DNA from: Bacillus salacetis
Lineage (GTDB): Bacteria; Bacillota; Bacilli; Bacillales; Bacillaceae_B
Assembly (NCBI RefSeq): GCF_003581585.1
Contig: NZ_QXIR01000016.1
Span: forward strand, 1-64,000
Direction: 5' to 3'
DNA: 64,000 nucleotides
The notes below the pieces were generated by a model. It was not told the origin of the DNA. It did no database searches and saw only the letters and a program-made list of their open reading frames with translations. Shown here piece by piece: positions 10,501-18,968 of the stretch; the stretch's first letter is position 1; each line of letters starts with the position of its first letter. The translations under genes and the position numbers were made by a program.

Positions 10501-11006
10501 AGGAATCATTTGGTGAAGGATTTCAATCAGAGAATTTAGAGTTCATTGCAGAAGCTCTTGGTAAGAAAAGGGGTGAAACTGCAAAGGAAACGATAAGAAG
10601 ATATTTTCTAAATGATTTCTATAAAGATCATGTCCAAACATATAAAAAGCGACCTATTTATTGGTTGTTTACATCTGGAAAACAAAAAGCATTTAATTGT
10701 CTTATCTATATGCATCGCTATGATAAAACGACATTATCAAGAATTAGAACGGATTATCTTCATGAATATCAAACTCGACTTGATTCAGAGAAACAAGACC
10801 TATTACAATTAATTGAAAGTGATGCTTCAACAAAAGAAATAAGCAATGCTAAAAAAGAGTTAAAAACCTTAGATAAGAAGATTGAAGAATTGAAGGAGTA
10901 TGATGAACTATTACACCATATGGCAGATATGCAAATGGAAATTGACTTAGACGATGGTGTTGCTGTCAATTATGAGAAGTTTAAAGGACTCGTAGCAAAA
11001 ATATAG
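7503..11006 (+). CDS. pglX: BREX adenine-specific DNA methyltransferase PglX
   Basis: A 1167-residue N6-adenine methyltransferase. SAM-binding motif I is FLDPSCGSGHIL at about residue 310, and the catalytic NPPY is in SVVCTNPPYMGQ at about 490. The C-terminal half carries the target-recognition region and ends in a helical segment (KKELKTLDKKIEEL). PglX methylates the fifth adenine of a non-palindromic hexamer in known BREX systems, marking host DNA as self. An ATG at 7497 is too close to the AGGTG site, so the ATG at 7503 is taken. The gene is complete and shows no phase-variable homopolymer that I can see. Confidence 0.95.
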   Translation: MNKTGLKNFAISARQELLKKVQSKALKIGISAENIQKANIESSDAVFIDGRQLSQEERIQREKLIERIKLIGFDRVMEEVAYTWFNRFTALRFMEVNNYLPTKVRVLSSVDANSAEPDMMKEAMSLDLDLDKEYIYDLKLNNSTEELFKYLIIKHCNDLNRYLPFMFEKIDDYTEILFPEGLLAKDSFLHEMTDVEKITEEDWSQIEIIGWLYQFYIAEEKDRVFANLKKNVKISKETLPAATQLFTPKWIVKYMVENSLGKIWVEGNPENNLKSQLKYFLEEATQEDQVKKELQKIRDSQKNPEEITFLDPSCGSGHILVYAFDIFYEMYIEKGYIPQEIPKLILEKNLYGLDIDDRAVQLASFAIMMKAREKSRRIFKEKVQLNVCAIQETNWITEEVIEFVSKNQMIVGNESVTNSLRNIAEKFWDAKEYGSIINVGPIDLDILYKLIHTLENVPTDLFDLLIKNKIKENLPNIIMQSKILSSRYSVVCTNPPYMGQSGMGPKLSKYVKDNFPDSKSDLGTVFMEVCSNLTCENGYFSIINIPSWMFLGSFEKLRRKLIENTTFSSLLHLGRGIFGADFGTTAFVIRNSIIQDYVGSYKRLFESQSAVDSLEKKENRFFTDVTYTNKQKNYLLINGSPITYWAKDIDLKIFKENSKLGELAEPKQGLATADNNRFLRQWHEVSYEKIGLGFKNSFEAQKSELKWFPYNKGGAFRRWFGNSEYVINWENDGYELRNYKNSVIRSPQFYFKEALTWSKVTIGGFSIRYIPNGYLFDVAGCSIFFDKESEDNIYYFLALLNSVVTKRILAFLSPTVNYEVGHIASIPIKYITNENVVSLSKECLDLTKNDWDSYETSWDFLQHPFLTYRNNENKINSAYKNWVKYTDYRFNKIKSNEEELNKFFISIYGLERDVSSDVQDKDITVNTANIERDVKSFLSYAIGCIFGRYSLDEEGLVYAGGDFDISKYNIISVDKDNIIPILPGAYFEDDIISKITEFVKESFGEGFQSENLEFIAEALGKKRGETAKETIRRYFLNDFYKDHVQTYKKRPIYWLFTSGKQKAFNCLIYMHRYDKTTLSRIRTDYLHEYQTRLDSEKQDLLQLIESDASTKEISNAKKELKTLDKKIEELKEYDELLHHMADMQMEIDLDDGVAVNYEKFKGLVAKI

Positions 11007-11095
11007 TAAAGTCATCAGGGGATATATTGGCTATGACAAGATGGCTGATATATCCTTATTTATATGAAGCATTTATAAGTAAAGGGGTGACGAAT

Positions 11096-13654
11096 TTGAA
11101 TATAGATCAAATCATCACGACATTAACGAATTATTTTAATGAACCATTAAAAGATGGTGAGCAAAGAAAGATTATCTTCTGGATAGATAAGGATTATGAG
11201 TTTACAGAAGAAGTCGAACAATTAGAAATAGAACAAGTAATTGTTCATAAATTAACTGATAGAAACCAATTTCATACAAAGTACATACTTGAAGAAGAAA
11301 ACCCAACCTCAAATTATTTAATATATTCAAACCAAGAGTTATCAACAGAGGATAATTGGCTTGTTGATACAGTTCTATATTCAAAGGTTTTTTATGCTGA
11401 TAAAATCTCCATGCTTTTAGGAGAGTTAAACGTTGAACCTTCATTAAGGGCTACTATAAAGAAATATGAGAAGTTCTTTAATAACAAAGACCGATTAAAG
11501 AAATTTAAAACTTATGATATTCAGCTTGATACAGTCGAGTCTATAGAAATATCTATTCTGGGAGTTTTATGTCAGACTAAAACGCCTGATGTTGAAGCGA
11601 TTGTAAGAACAGTGCTTATGGACAGTATAGTTGATAGTGAAAACAAGTATATTGAACAAATGGAGAAGTTTTTTGATGTAAATGTGTTCTGGAACTTTGT
11701 TGCTAATAGGTATGGCTATCTTCGAGAAGAAAAGTCATTGAAGACATTGTTCATTCACCTAACTGTTACAGCATTGAGCCATTCTATTGATGATCAATAT
11801 ATCTCAAATCTTCAAAGTTATATTGCCGAGCGTAACAAATCAAATGGCTTAGTATTTATAGATCATTGGATGCATCATAAATCAGACTATGAAATTTACA
11901 ATGAATATGCAGAGCTTGTAGAGAAAGATATACAAATTTCTGACCTTGTTAATCAAATTCCATTAGAAGTATTTAAACAAGCAGATATATTCCCGTACTT
12001 TGATAAAGCTATTATCATTTACATAGCCAATAGTCTATCCACAAATCTTGAAGATTATGAAGAGTACACAAAGCTTATCAAACTGCGTAGAGCAAAGCAT
12101 TTTTATGAAACGTATCAACCTATTTATGAAGCTTTATTTTATACAGTAAAAATACATGAGTTTTATAAACAACATAGAAACGGCATTCCACAAGGACAAG
12201 TTTTTGATATGTTTACATCTTACGTAAACGAGTATTATGAAATGGATAGGTACTATCGTAAGTTTTACGTTGCGTATGATCAAGAAAGTAATAATGAGCT
12301 TATAAAGAAGCTAAAAACGATGGTAGAGAATATATATACAAACTGGTATATGGCAGAATTAAATGCAAATTGGTCAAAAGCTGTGAAAACAGAGTTAAAA
12401 GAGCAGTGGTCTTTACCAGGTGTTAATAATCAGCAACATTTCTACCGTAATAATATTGCATCAAGGATTAATAATGGAGAGAGAGTATTTGTTATTATTT
12501 CAGATGCGATGCGATACGAAGTCGGTGTGGAATTAAGTGAACGATTAAATTCTGAAACATTAGGAAGTTGCGAAGTTCAGAGTTTGCTTGGGGTTGTTCC
12601 CTCTGTAACAAAACTTGGTATGGCATCACTCCTGCCATATAAAGAATTAGATTTTGACGAAAACGGCCGAGTAATAGTGGATGGGAAGCACAGCTCTGGA
12701 ACTGAAAATCGCCAAAAAATACTTGAATCAAAAGTAAATGATAGTGTGGCTGTTCATTTTCAGGAAGTTTTAGCGATGAACAAGTCAGGAAGAAGAGAGT
12801 ATTTTAAAGGGAAGAAACTAATTTATCTTTATCACGATACGATTGATGCACATGGAGATAAGGCATCAACAGAGGTGTACACATTTAATGCTGTTGAAAA
12901 AGCTATGAATGAACTATATGACCTTATCAAAATCATTCGAGATGATTTAAGTGGGACAAACGTGTATATTACAGCAGACCATGGCTTTTTATATCAACGT
13001 GATGCTCTTGAAGAAAGCGATAAAATAAACCAAGTTGCTATGAATAAGGTTGAGGTAAAAAGGCGTTATATTCTTTCAAGAGATAAGCAAGAAGAACCTG
13101 GACTTCTTGATCTTGATTTATCTTCTATTGTAAAGAATGAACAGCAATTAACAGCTTATGTCCCTAATTCTACGATTAGATTCAAAATGCAAGGATCAGG
13201 CGTTAATTTTGTTCATGGAGGAGCAAGCCTACAAGAAATCGTTGTTCCTTTATTGGAGTTTAAAAACAAACGACAAGGACAAAAAGGTACGAAAGCCATC
13301 ACTAAAGTAGATGTGAAGCTTACGAACACAACAAGGAAGATTACAAATAGCATCTTTAACTTATCATTCTTCCAAACGGAAAAAGTAGCAGATAAAACAA
13401 TTGCAAGAACAGTTCTAATTTATATGGTCGATGAAGAGGGAGCAGTCATTTCTAATGAAGAAACAATTATTGCAGATAGAACATTCGATCAACCAGAAGA
13501 TCGTACCTTTAAATTACGATTTGTATTGAAGTCTATCCCTTATGATAAAAGTAAAACGTATTATTTAATTGTCAAAGATACGGAGACGGATGTAGCGGTC
13601 GATAAGATTCCTTTTAATATAAACTTAGGGATCGTCAGTGATTTTGATTTTTAG
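11096..13654 (+). CDS. pglZ: BREX alkaline-phosphatase-fold protein PglZ
   Basis: An 852-residue PglZ of type A. Metal-binding motifs of the alkaline phosphatase superfamily are visible: IISDAMRYE at about residue 466 and ITADHGFLY at about 626. The frame is open upstream to TTG 11027 and ATG 11033, but AAAGGGGTGA at 11081-11090 sits five bases before a TTG at 11096, which gives MNIDQIITTL as the N-terminus followed by KIIFWIDKDYEF; this matches how PglZ proteins begin. PglZ interacts with PglX and is required for BREX defence and methylation. It is followed 15 bp later by brxL. Confidence 0.93.
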   Translation: MNIDQIITTLTNYFNEPLKDGEQRKIIFWIDKDYEFTEEVEQLEIEQVIVHKLTDRNQFHTKYILEEENPTSNYLIYSNQELSTEDNWLVDTVLYSKVFYADKISMLLGELNVEPSLRATIKKYEKFFNNKDRLKKFKTYDIQLDTVESIEISILGVLCQTKTPDVEAIVRTVLMDSIVDSENKYIEQMEKFFDVNVFWNFVANRYGYLREEKSLKTLFIHLTVTALSHSIDDQYISNLQSYIAERNKSNGLVFIDHWMHHKSDYEIYNEYAELVEKDIQISDLVNQIPLEVFKQADIFPYFDKAIIIYIANSLSTNLEDYEEYTKLIKLRRAKHFYETYQPIYEALFYTVKIHEFYKQHRNGIPQGQVFDMFTSYVNEYYEMDRYYRKFYVAYDQESNNELIKKLKTMVENIYTNWYMAELNANWSKAVKTELKEQWSLPGVNNQQHFYRNNIASRINNGERVFVIISDAMRYEVGVELSERLNSETLGSCEVQSLLGVVPSVTKLGMASLLPYKELDFDENGRVIVDGKHSSGTENRQKILESKVNDSVAVHFQEVLAMNKSGRREYFKGKKLIYLYHDTIDAHGDKASTEVYTFNAVEKAMNELYDLIKIIRDDLSGTNVYITADHGFLYQRDALEESDKINQVAMNKVEVKRRYILSRDKQEEPGLLDLDLSSIVKNEQQLTAYVPNSTIRFKMQGSGVNFVHGGASLQEIVVPLLEFKNKRQGQKGTKAITKVDVKLTNTTRKITNSIFNLSFFQTEKVADKTIARTVLIYMVDEEGAVISNEETIIADRTFDQPEDRTFKLRFVLKSIPYDKSKTYYLIVKDTETDVAVDKIPFNINLGIVSDFDF

Positions 13655-13669
13655 AGAGGAGGCATGTGT

Positions 13670-15730
13670 ATGGCAGAGCAGGAGTTACAACATATGAGTT
13701 CGGTTGAATTAGATAGAAAGCTAAATGATGTTTTTGCAGGGCGAGTAGTTAGAAAAGACTTAACAAAGCTCATAAAAGAGGGTGCTAACGTACCTGTATA
13801 TGTCTTAGAGTATCTCTTAGGCATGTATGCGGCCACTGATGATGAAGAAAGCATTCAAGAGGGTGTACAACGAGTAAAGAAGATCCTTTCAGATAACTTT
13901 GTAAGACCTGATGAAGCTGAAAAGATTAAATCTCGTATCAGAGAGTTAGGGCAATATTCTATTATTGACAAAGTTACGGTTGTATTAAATCCTAAGGCAG
14001 ACCAATACGAGGCGGAATTCTCTAATTTAGGATTAAAAGGTGTTCCTATACCTGCAAACTTTGTAAAGGAGTTTGATAAGCTTTTAGCAGGTGGAATCTG
14101 GTGTATGGTAAAGATCGACTACTACTATGACGAAGAATTAAAAAATGTAACCCCATTTAGTGTGAATGGCTTGAAACCTATACAGATGCCTAACATGGAT
14201 ATGAATGAGGTTTTTGAAGGGAGAAAGAGTTTCACGAAGGAAGAATGGATCGATGTACTCATTCGTTCGACAGGTATGGAGCCAACCCAATTAGAAGACC
14301 GAGTGAAATGGCATTTATTATTACGACTCGTACCACTTGTTGAAAACAACTATAATATGTGTGAGCTTGGTCCTCGTGGAACAGGTAAGTCACATGTGTA
14401 TAAAGAAATTTCCCCAAATTCAATATTAGTATCGGGTGGACAATCTACTGTAGCTAATTTGTTTTATAATATGTCATCAAGGAAAATTGGATTAGTTGGT
14501 CTTTGGGACTGCGTTGCCTTTGATGAAGTTGCAGGGATTAAGTTTAAAGATAAAGATGGTATTCAAATTATGAAAGATTATATGGCATCTGGTTCTTTTG
14601 CGAGAGGGAAAGAAGAGAAAACCGCATCGGCATCGATGGTCTTTGTTGGAAATATTAATCAAAGCTTAGATTCTCTTATTAAAACCTCTCACTTATTTGC
14701 TCCGTTTCCAGAAGAGATGGCAAATGATACAGCGTTCTTTGACCGAATGCACTACTATTTGCCTGGTTGGGAGATCCCCAAAATGAGACCTGATTTCTTT
14801 ACGGATCGTTATGGCTTTATAGTGGACTACATAGCTGAATTCTTTAGAGAGATGAAGAAACGCTCTTTCGCTGACTCTATTGATAAGTATTTTAAATTAG
14901 GAAACAACTTAAATCAGCGTGATACTGTAGGTGTACGTAAAACTGTTTCAGGTTTAATGAAGCTCTTGTATCCAAACGGAGAGTACACGAGAGAAGATAT
15001 AGAAGAAGTGCTACAATACGCACTGGAAGGAAGACGCAGAGTTAAAGAGCAATTAAAGAAAATCGGCGGAATGGAATTTTTCGACATAAACTTCTCTTAT
15101 ATCGACAAGGACACTTTGACAGAAGAATATGTTAGTGTTCCAGAACAAGGAGGAGGGAAATTGATTCCAGAAGGTATTGGCAAACCAGGTCATGTCTATG
15201 TAGTAGGTCATGCTGATTCAGGTATGATAGGTGTCTACAAGCTTGAAAATCAAGTCGTGAGCGGTACAGGAAAGTTTGATAAATCAGGTCTTGGTTCACA
15301 TAGAGGTGCAAAAGAGAGTTTAGATACAGCATTTCGCTACTTTACAGCCAATAGTAAGAGCATTAGTAACACCATAAGCACAAAAACAAAGGACTACTTA
15401 ATGCATATTAGCGATTTACAGGGCATTGGGCTGACAGATGAACTTGCTATTGCAGAGTTAATAGGTTTATGTTCGGGAGCGTTAGAAAAGCCTGTGCAGG
15501 AGTCTATGGTAGTTATCGGTAATATGACAGTCGGTGGCACAATATCAAAAGTAGAGGAATTTGCTAACGTGCTTCAAGTCTGTGTTGATGCAGGGGCAAA
15601 GAAAGTCTTAATACCTGCTTCATCAGTTGTTGACTTGCAGACAGTACCATCGGATCTATTAGTAAAAGTACAACCTATTTTTTACTCTGATGCGACAGAT
15701 GCAGTATTTAAAGCATTAGGGGTAAGTTAA
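13670..15730 (+). CDS. brxL: BREX Lon-like AAA+ protein BrxL
   Basis: A 686-residue protein. An N-terminal region of about 220 residues precedes an AAA+ domain with Walker A GPRGTGKSH at about residue 233 and Walker B-like CVAFDEVAG at about 285. The C-terminal fifth has a Lon-protease-like fold (GSHRGAKESLDTAF, later VGGTISKVEEF and GAKKVLIPA), but the usual Ser-Ala-Gly of the Lon active site is not evident, the equivalent stretch reading IGLTDELAIAEL. AGAGAGGAGG at 13653-13662 favours the ATG at 13670 over that at 13664. BrxL acts in phage exclusion rather than methylation. It is the last BREX gene and is followed by a strong terminator. Confidence 0.95.
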   Translation: MAEQELQHMSSVELDRKLNDVFAGRVVRKDLTKLIKEGANVPVYVLEYLLGMYAATDDEESIQEGVQRVKKILSDNFVRPDEAEKIKSRIRELGQYSIIDKVTVVLNPKADQYEAEFSNLGLKGVPIPANFVKEFDKLLAGGIWCMVKIDYYYDEELKNVTPFSVNGLKPIQMPNMDMNEVFEGRKSFTKEEWIDVLIRSTGMEPTQLEDRVKWHLLLRLVPLVENNYNMCELGPRGTGKSHVYKEISPNSILVSGGQSTVANLFYNMSSRKIGLVGLWDCVAFDEVAGIKFKDKDGIQIMKDYMASGSFARGKEEKTASASMVFVGNINQSLDSLIKTSHLFAPFPEEMANDTAFFDRMHYYLPGWEIPKMRPDFFTDRYGFIVDYIAEFFREMKKRSFADSIDKYFKLGNNLNQRDTVGVRKTVSGLMKLLYPNGEYTREDIEEVLQYALEGRRRVKEQLKKIGGMEFFDINFSYIDKDTLTEEYVSVPEQGGGKLIPEGIGKPGHVYVVGHADSGMIGVYKLENQVVSGTGKFDKSGLGSHRGAKESLDTAFRYFTANSKSISNTISTKTKDYLMHISDLQGIGLTDELAIAELIGLCSGALEKPVQESMVVIGNMTVGGTISKVEEFANVLQVCVDAGAKKVLIPASSVVDLQTVPSDLLVKVQPIFYSDATDAVFKALGVS

Positions 15731-15749
15731 TTTATAATAAATAACAACA

Positions 15750-15783
15750 AAAAAGGATTGGGTGATGTATGCCAATCCTTTTT
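15750..15783. terminator. Bidirectional terminator between brxL and the partition genes
   Basis: A 12-bp perfect stem (AAAAAGGATTGG with CCAATCCTTTTT) ends the BREX operon on the plus strand and can also end the convergent parM-parR operon. Confidence 0.85.
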
Positions 15784-15801
15784 GTTTGTGTCTAAACAGG
15801 T

Positions 15802-16098
15802 TCAAAACAGATTTTTAATTAAATCAATATCTTCATCTCTTAGTTTTTGTTCAGTTTGATCATTTGAATCTGTTTGTTCCTTTTCAAAAACGGGTAAAGC
15901 TTGTCCATCTACTAATGCATTCAGTAGTTTTTCCAACTTTTCTTCAAGCCTTTGAATCGTCTCTTCATTTTCTAACTCCTTGTCTATTATTCTACATATA
16001 TAATCACTCCGATTAGCTTGCTTTGATAAATGCTCATATACGTGCTTATACTCTTCTCTAAATGAAATAGATAATCGTAGTTTACTGCTTTTTGTCAC
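15802..16098 (-). CDS. parR: ParR-like ribbon-helix-helix partition adaptor
   Basis: A 98-residue protein with an N-terminal ribbon-helix-helix pattern (SSKLRLSISFREEYKHV, then RSDYICRIIDKEL), followed by a coiled-coil-like segment (IQRLEEKLEKLLNAL) and an acidic tail. In type II partition loci ParR binds centromere repeats and caps the ParM filament. The frame is open to an ATG at 16137, but GGAGG is well placed for a GTG at 16098, which is chosen; this overlaps the end of parM by 17 bp, as expected for a translationally coupled parM-parR pair. Assignment rests on fold pattern and position beside an actin-like ATPase. Confidence 0.75.
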   Translation of the reverse strand: MTKSSKLRLSISFREEYKHVYEHLSKQANRSDYICRIIDKELENEETIQRLEEKLEKLLNALVDGQALPVFEKEQTDSNDQTEQKLRDEDIDLIKNLF

Positions 16099-17068
16099 CT
16101 TGTTTCGCCTCCAAAACTCTCTGGTAAGAAAGGACATTGGCGAATTGTGAATCAGAGTGAATAATGGCAGAAGGGAAGTGTTGAAGAAGGTATGGTTTTA
16201 GCAAGAGGCTACCACCACCAGTGAAGACAATATTTTGCATGGAGGAAATTGAAATCTTTCGGCTTTTAGCAAAGTTGGCAAGTTGCTTGACGTGTGCATG
16301 AATTAACTGCTCTATCAACTGTGTACTACCTTCTTGTTTCTGACCTTCGAGGTAAACGCACTTGTCATGAAGGATCTGATCTATATCATCATCAAAAAAT
16401 GAGATTCCATATTCTGTTGTGAGTGTTTCTGCTATCTTTGCTTTTAAAATGTTAATGCCGAGTGTAGCAGTTAGCATAGTGTCGATTTGTGGGACAAGGT
16501 TATTTGCTTCAAGGAAACTAACATTTAGGCTTCCAATATCAGCAATTAGAACTCGTTTATTTCTATACTCGTTTGCGTTGTGATAAAGAGGAAGGCACTC
16601 TGGCAAAACGGTAATAGAGGAAATTCGGAATGAGAAAGCCTTGTTATTGACCTCTAACCCTATGACCTTAGCATCCTGTTGTATAAACTGTGCGTAGTTT
16701 TGCCTGTTCCTATTGTTTTTATAAAGTGAAGTAGGTGTGTTAATGGCAAGGTGAACATTTGCTAATGGTGAAGCTCCTACTTTATCAAGTACCTTTGCAA
16801 TAGCAAGATAAATACATATTAGATGTTCGTTTGTTTGCTTCGTTAAGTCATAGTTTGTATGGTCGCTTGATAGTGAATCACCAACGATATAGGTTCTATC
16901 ATTGTATTTAACAGAATCGCTATTAGAAAATAAGTCAGTTGTAACGTCTGATAGTTCAGCGACTTTTGTGTGGAAAATACCTTTCTCAATGATGTTATCT
17001 TCATTTCTCCAAGTAAATTTGCTACTACTTTTTCCGCTGTCAATCGATATTAAATAGTTGTTGTACAT
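16082..17068 (-). CDS. parM: ParM-like actin-type plasmid segregation ATPase
   Basis: A 328-residue actin/Hsp70-fold ATPase. Phosphate-1 motif YLISIDSGKSSSKF is at the N-terminus, phosphate-2 VLIADIGSLNVSF at about residue 175, and the adenosine motif IVFTGGGSLLL at about 285. Length and motif order fit ParM/StbA-type proteins that form filaments pushing plasmid copies apart. The start follows a TAGGAGG site. It is the first gene of a two-gene minus-strand operon with parR. A plasmid partition module next to a BREX operon in an otherwise chromosomal window suggests an integrated plasmid or ICE. Confidence 0.88.
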   Translation of the reverse strand: MYNNYLISIDSGKSSSKFTWRNEDNIIEKGIFHTKVAELSDVTTDLFSNSDSVKYNDRTYIVGDSLSSDHTNYDLTKQTNEHLICIYLAIAKVLDKVGASPLANVHLAINTPTSLYKNNRNRQNYAQFIQQDAKVIGLEVNNKAFSFRISSITVLPECLPLYHNANEYRNKRVLIADIGSLNVSFLEANNLVPQIDTMLTATLGINILKAKIAETLTTEYGISFFDDDIDQILHDKCVYLEGQKQEGSTQLIEQLIHAHVKQLANFAKSRKISISSMQNIVFTGGGSLLLKPYLLQHFPSAIIHSDSQFANVLSYQRVLEAKQGDKKQ

Positions 17069-17301
17069 TAATTTCTACCTCCTAATATTGTTTTTATGTT
17101 ATATGCGACAACGTGCGACATTATAACAGAATAATCAAAGAAGATTGCTTGATTTGGTCGAACAAATGTCAGATCATGCGATAAAGTCGGATAATGAACA
17201 AAGCTCGAACGTGGTAAAGCACAAACCTCGTTTTGTTCCTTCTCAAATTCTATTAATATGTGTTGTGTAAGAAAAATAAAAAACAAGGAGGCAACAAAAA
17301 T
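17069..17301. promoter_or_regulatory. Divergent control region with candidate parC centromere repeats
   Basis: This gap separates parM (minus) from the gene at 17302 (plus). It contains repeated short GCGAYA/TCGRAYA words at about 17105, 17115, 17157, 17178, 17187 and 17206, and an inverted pair GTTATA/TATAAC flanking the first two. Type II partition loci carry their ParR-bound centromere just upstream of parM, so this is a plausible parC and operator. The repeats are degenerate and the call is inference. Confidence 0.4.
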
Positions 17302-17583
17302 ATGATTCAACAAGATATGACAAAAGAATATTATTTTAAAGAATTAGAGGAAGTGATTCTAAACGAAGGAAATTGGAACCCTAATGTATTTGAGGTATTT
17401 AACCACGAAGCAGGAACAGGTAAATCGAGATTTGTACAGCAGTTGTTGGGGAAGATGTCAAAGTTAAATTCGTACAGAGTGTTTTATGTACAGCGTTTTG
17501 TAAGAGACGATGAACTGCTTCATACTGTTCAGAGAATAAACGAATTTGCAGAGAAAGAAGTTGCTATACCCACCAATAATTAA
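17302..17583 (+). pseudogene. Truncated P-loop ATPase or helicase fragment
   Basis: A 93-codon frame starting at ATG 17302 after a strong AAGGAGG site. It contains a Walker A-like motif NHEAGTGKSRF at about residue 36 and then stops after VAIPTNN with no Walker B or further domain, so it looks like the N-terminal remnant of a larger mobile-element ATPase. It lies divergent from parM and beside the point where AT-rich island sequence gives way to core sequence. A functional short protein cannot be excluded. Confidence 0.55.
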
Positions 17584-17851
17584 GGGATTCGCAAACGTAA
17601 ATTGGAATTAAAACCTTCCATAATAGAGAGTAGATGTAAGGGCTAAGTAAAGGTATATTAGAAAAAAAAGGCGTGATTTTAGGGAAGGTTACTATTACAG
17701 ATGAAAAGTGGGAAAAAGAAGTGGGAAAAGGCGTGAGACTTAGATGGAGAAGGGATTGAGGGGGATTAGAGATGGAATGGAACGATGGAAGAGTAATATT
17801 ACGGCTATATACGTCGTTTAAGTAAAACAAAGGCGGATGCTTGCTTTAAAT
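17584..17851. other. Gene-free island-to-core junction
   Basis: No gene is supported here. The plus strand is strikingly purine-rich (runs such as GAAAAGTGGGAAAAAGAAG) and contains a 38-codon open stretch ending at 17761 without a usable start, probably a gene remnant. I see no integrase, tRNA end or clear attachment repeat. Confidence 0.5.
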
Positions 17852-17885
17852 AAACCACCGGTATCCATTGATGCCGGTGGTTTTT
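17852..17885 (+). terminator. Rho-independent terminator at the island edge
   Basis: A 10-bp stem (AAACCACCGG with CCGGTGGTTT) around a 12-base loop, followed by a T-rich tract. Confidence 0.8.
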
Positions 17886-18050
17886 CATTTTTCTTCACTA
17901 TCAACCAGGGCAGTTCCATGACATCAACTACCAAGCTAACAGACATACAGCCTGTCATTATAAAACGTGGTCAATGGTATAATACTCTCATAATGAGTGA
18001 GGGTATTTATTACATACAAAGATACACTTGAGGAAAGGACTTTGCACAAG

Positions 18051-18560
18051 ATGGACAATTATACTTTTAGAAAAGCAGAAGCAATTGATGTTGAAAATAT
18101 AATACAATTGATAGAAAAGCGGATTAAGTGGATGGATACAAATAATATACAGCAATGGAACAAGACAAATTATTTTGACTCCTACCCAAGAGCCTATTTC
18201 TTTAAGAAAGTCACTGCAGGCGAGCTGTATGTCATGGATGATCAACTGACAGGCAAAGCGGCCGGTGCGGTTGTATTGCTGGAAGAAGATAAGCGGTGGG
18301 CACGGGATGGTTCCAATAGTCTTTATATACATAACCTTGTCAGTGATACAGGGGTATCAGGAGCAGGGCGTATGATGATAAAGAGCTGCGAACAGATAGC
18401 AATTGATAATGCTTATGATGCGGTCAGGTTGGACTGTCAGGCATCCAATATCAAGCTTAACGAATATTACAAAAAGCAGGGATATTGCTATTCCGGGGAT
18501 GTGAAGGATGGCAATTATATAGGGAAGAAGCGGGAAAAGAAAATGGGGAAGTATTTATAG
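18051..18560 (+). CDS. GNAT-family N-acetyltransferase
   Basis: A 169-residue acetyltransferase. The acetyl-CoA-binding core is recognisable: SLYIHNLVSDTGVSGAGRMM is the motif A strand-loop-helix, followed by AVRLDCQASNIKLNEYYKKQGY, the usual ending of the fold. The substrate is unknown. The ATG at 18051 is preferred over the upstream ATG at 17997 because GAGGAAAGGAC lies just before it and the fold begins there (YTFRKAEAIDVENI). It is the first gene of normal core composition to the right of the island and stands alone. Confidence 0.85.
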   Translation: MDNYTFRKAEAIDVENIIQLIEKRIKWMDTNNIQQWNKTNYFDSYPRAYFFKKVTAGELYVMDDQLTGKAAGAVVLLEEDKRWARDGSNSLYIHNLVSDTGVSGAGRMMIKSCEQIAIDNAYDAVRLDCQASNIKLNEYYKKQGYCYSGDVKDGNYIGKKREKKMGKYL

Positions 18561-18607
18561 GAATTCAAAGCAATTACTGATTTAATTTGCTGGGTATTTG
18601 CCTGTTC

Positions 18608-18696
18608 TCAGTGTTTTCTTGGTGTAAACACCCTTGCTGAGATCTTTTACTGTTGTAAAATGAAGGAGAAAAGCCGTCACCCCGACGGCTTTTTTG
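18608..18696 (+). terminator. Two successive hairpins after the GNAT gene
   Basis: First hairpin: CTCAG...CTGAG outside TGTTT...AAACA, followed by TCTTTT. Second, stronger: AAGCCGTC-ACCCC-GACGGCTT followed by TTTTTG at 18671-18696. Confidence 0.7.
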
Positions 18697-18846
18697 TATT
18701 TGAAATGCCAACACGCTTCATCCATACTCAACAGTTACAGGGCGGCCCTGAATTAAGATATCAGTGATCACTTTTTTATTTTGCTTCAATCGGTTTGGGA
18801 ATCACTCTATTAGAGAATAAGAATAGAAGTTAGAGAAACAATAGGT

Positions 18847-18867
18847 TTGTCATTACAGGTGCGACAA
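18847..18867. promoter_or_regulatory. Candidate MtlR operator upstream of mtlA
   Basis: An inverted repeat TTGTC-11 bp-GACAA resembles the TTGNCACA-N4-TGTGNCAA operator described for Bacillus MtlR, with one extra spacer base. It lies 100 bp before the mtlA start, where an activator site is expected. Confidence 0.45.
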
Positions 18868-18968
18868 AGTTGACTTTCATCTTTATTGAAGGGGAGCAGA
18901 TGTGTCATTTATGATTGAATAAGGTATTATTGCAATTTTTATTATTTATGATGAAAGGAAGTATATAT

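Noticed and set aside
15132-15332. Minus-strand ORFs within brxL, brxC and pglX
   Set aside because: They are shadows of genes with complete motif sets on the plus strand and have no ribosome sites.
17600-17761. 38-codon open stretch (ILEKKGVILGKVTITD...)
   Set aside because: It has no start codon with a ribosome site and no family; treated as a gene remnant.
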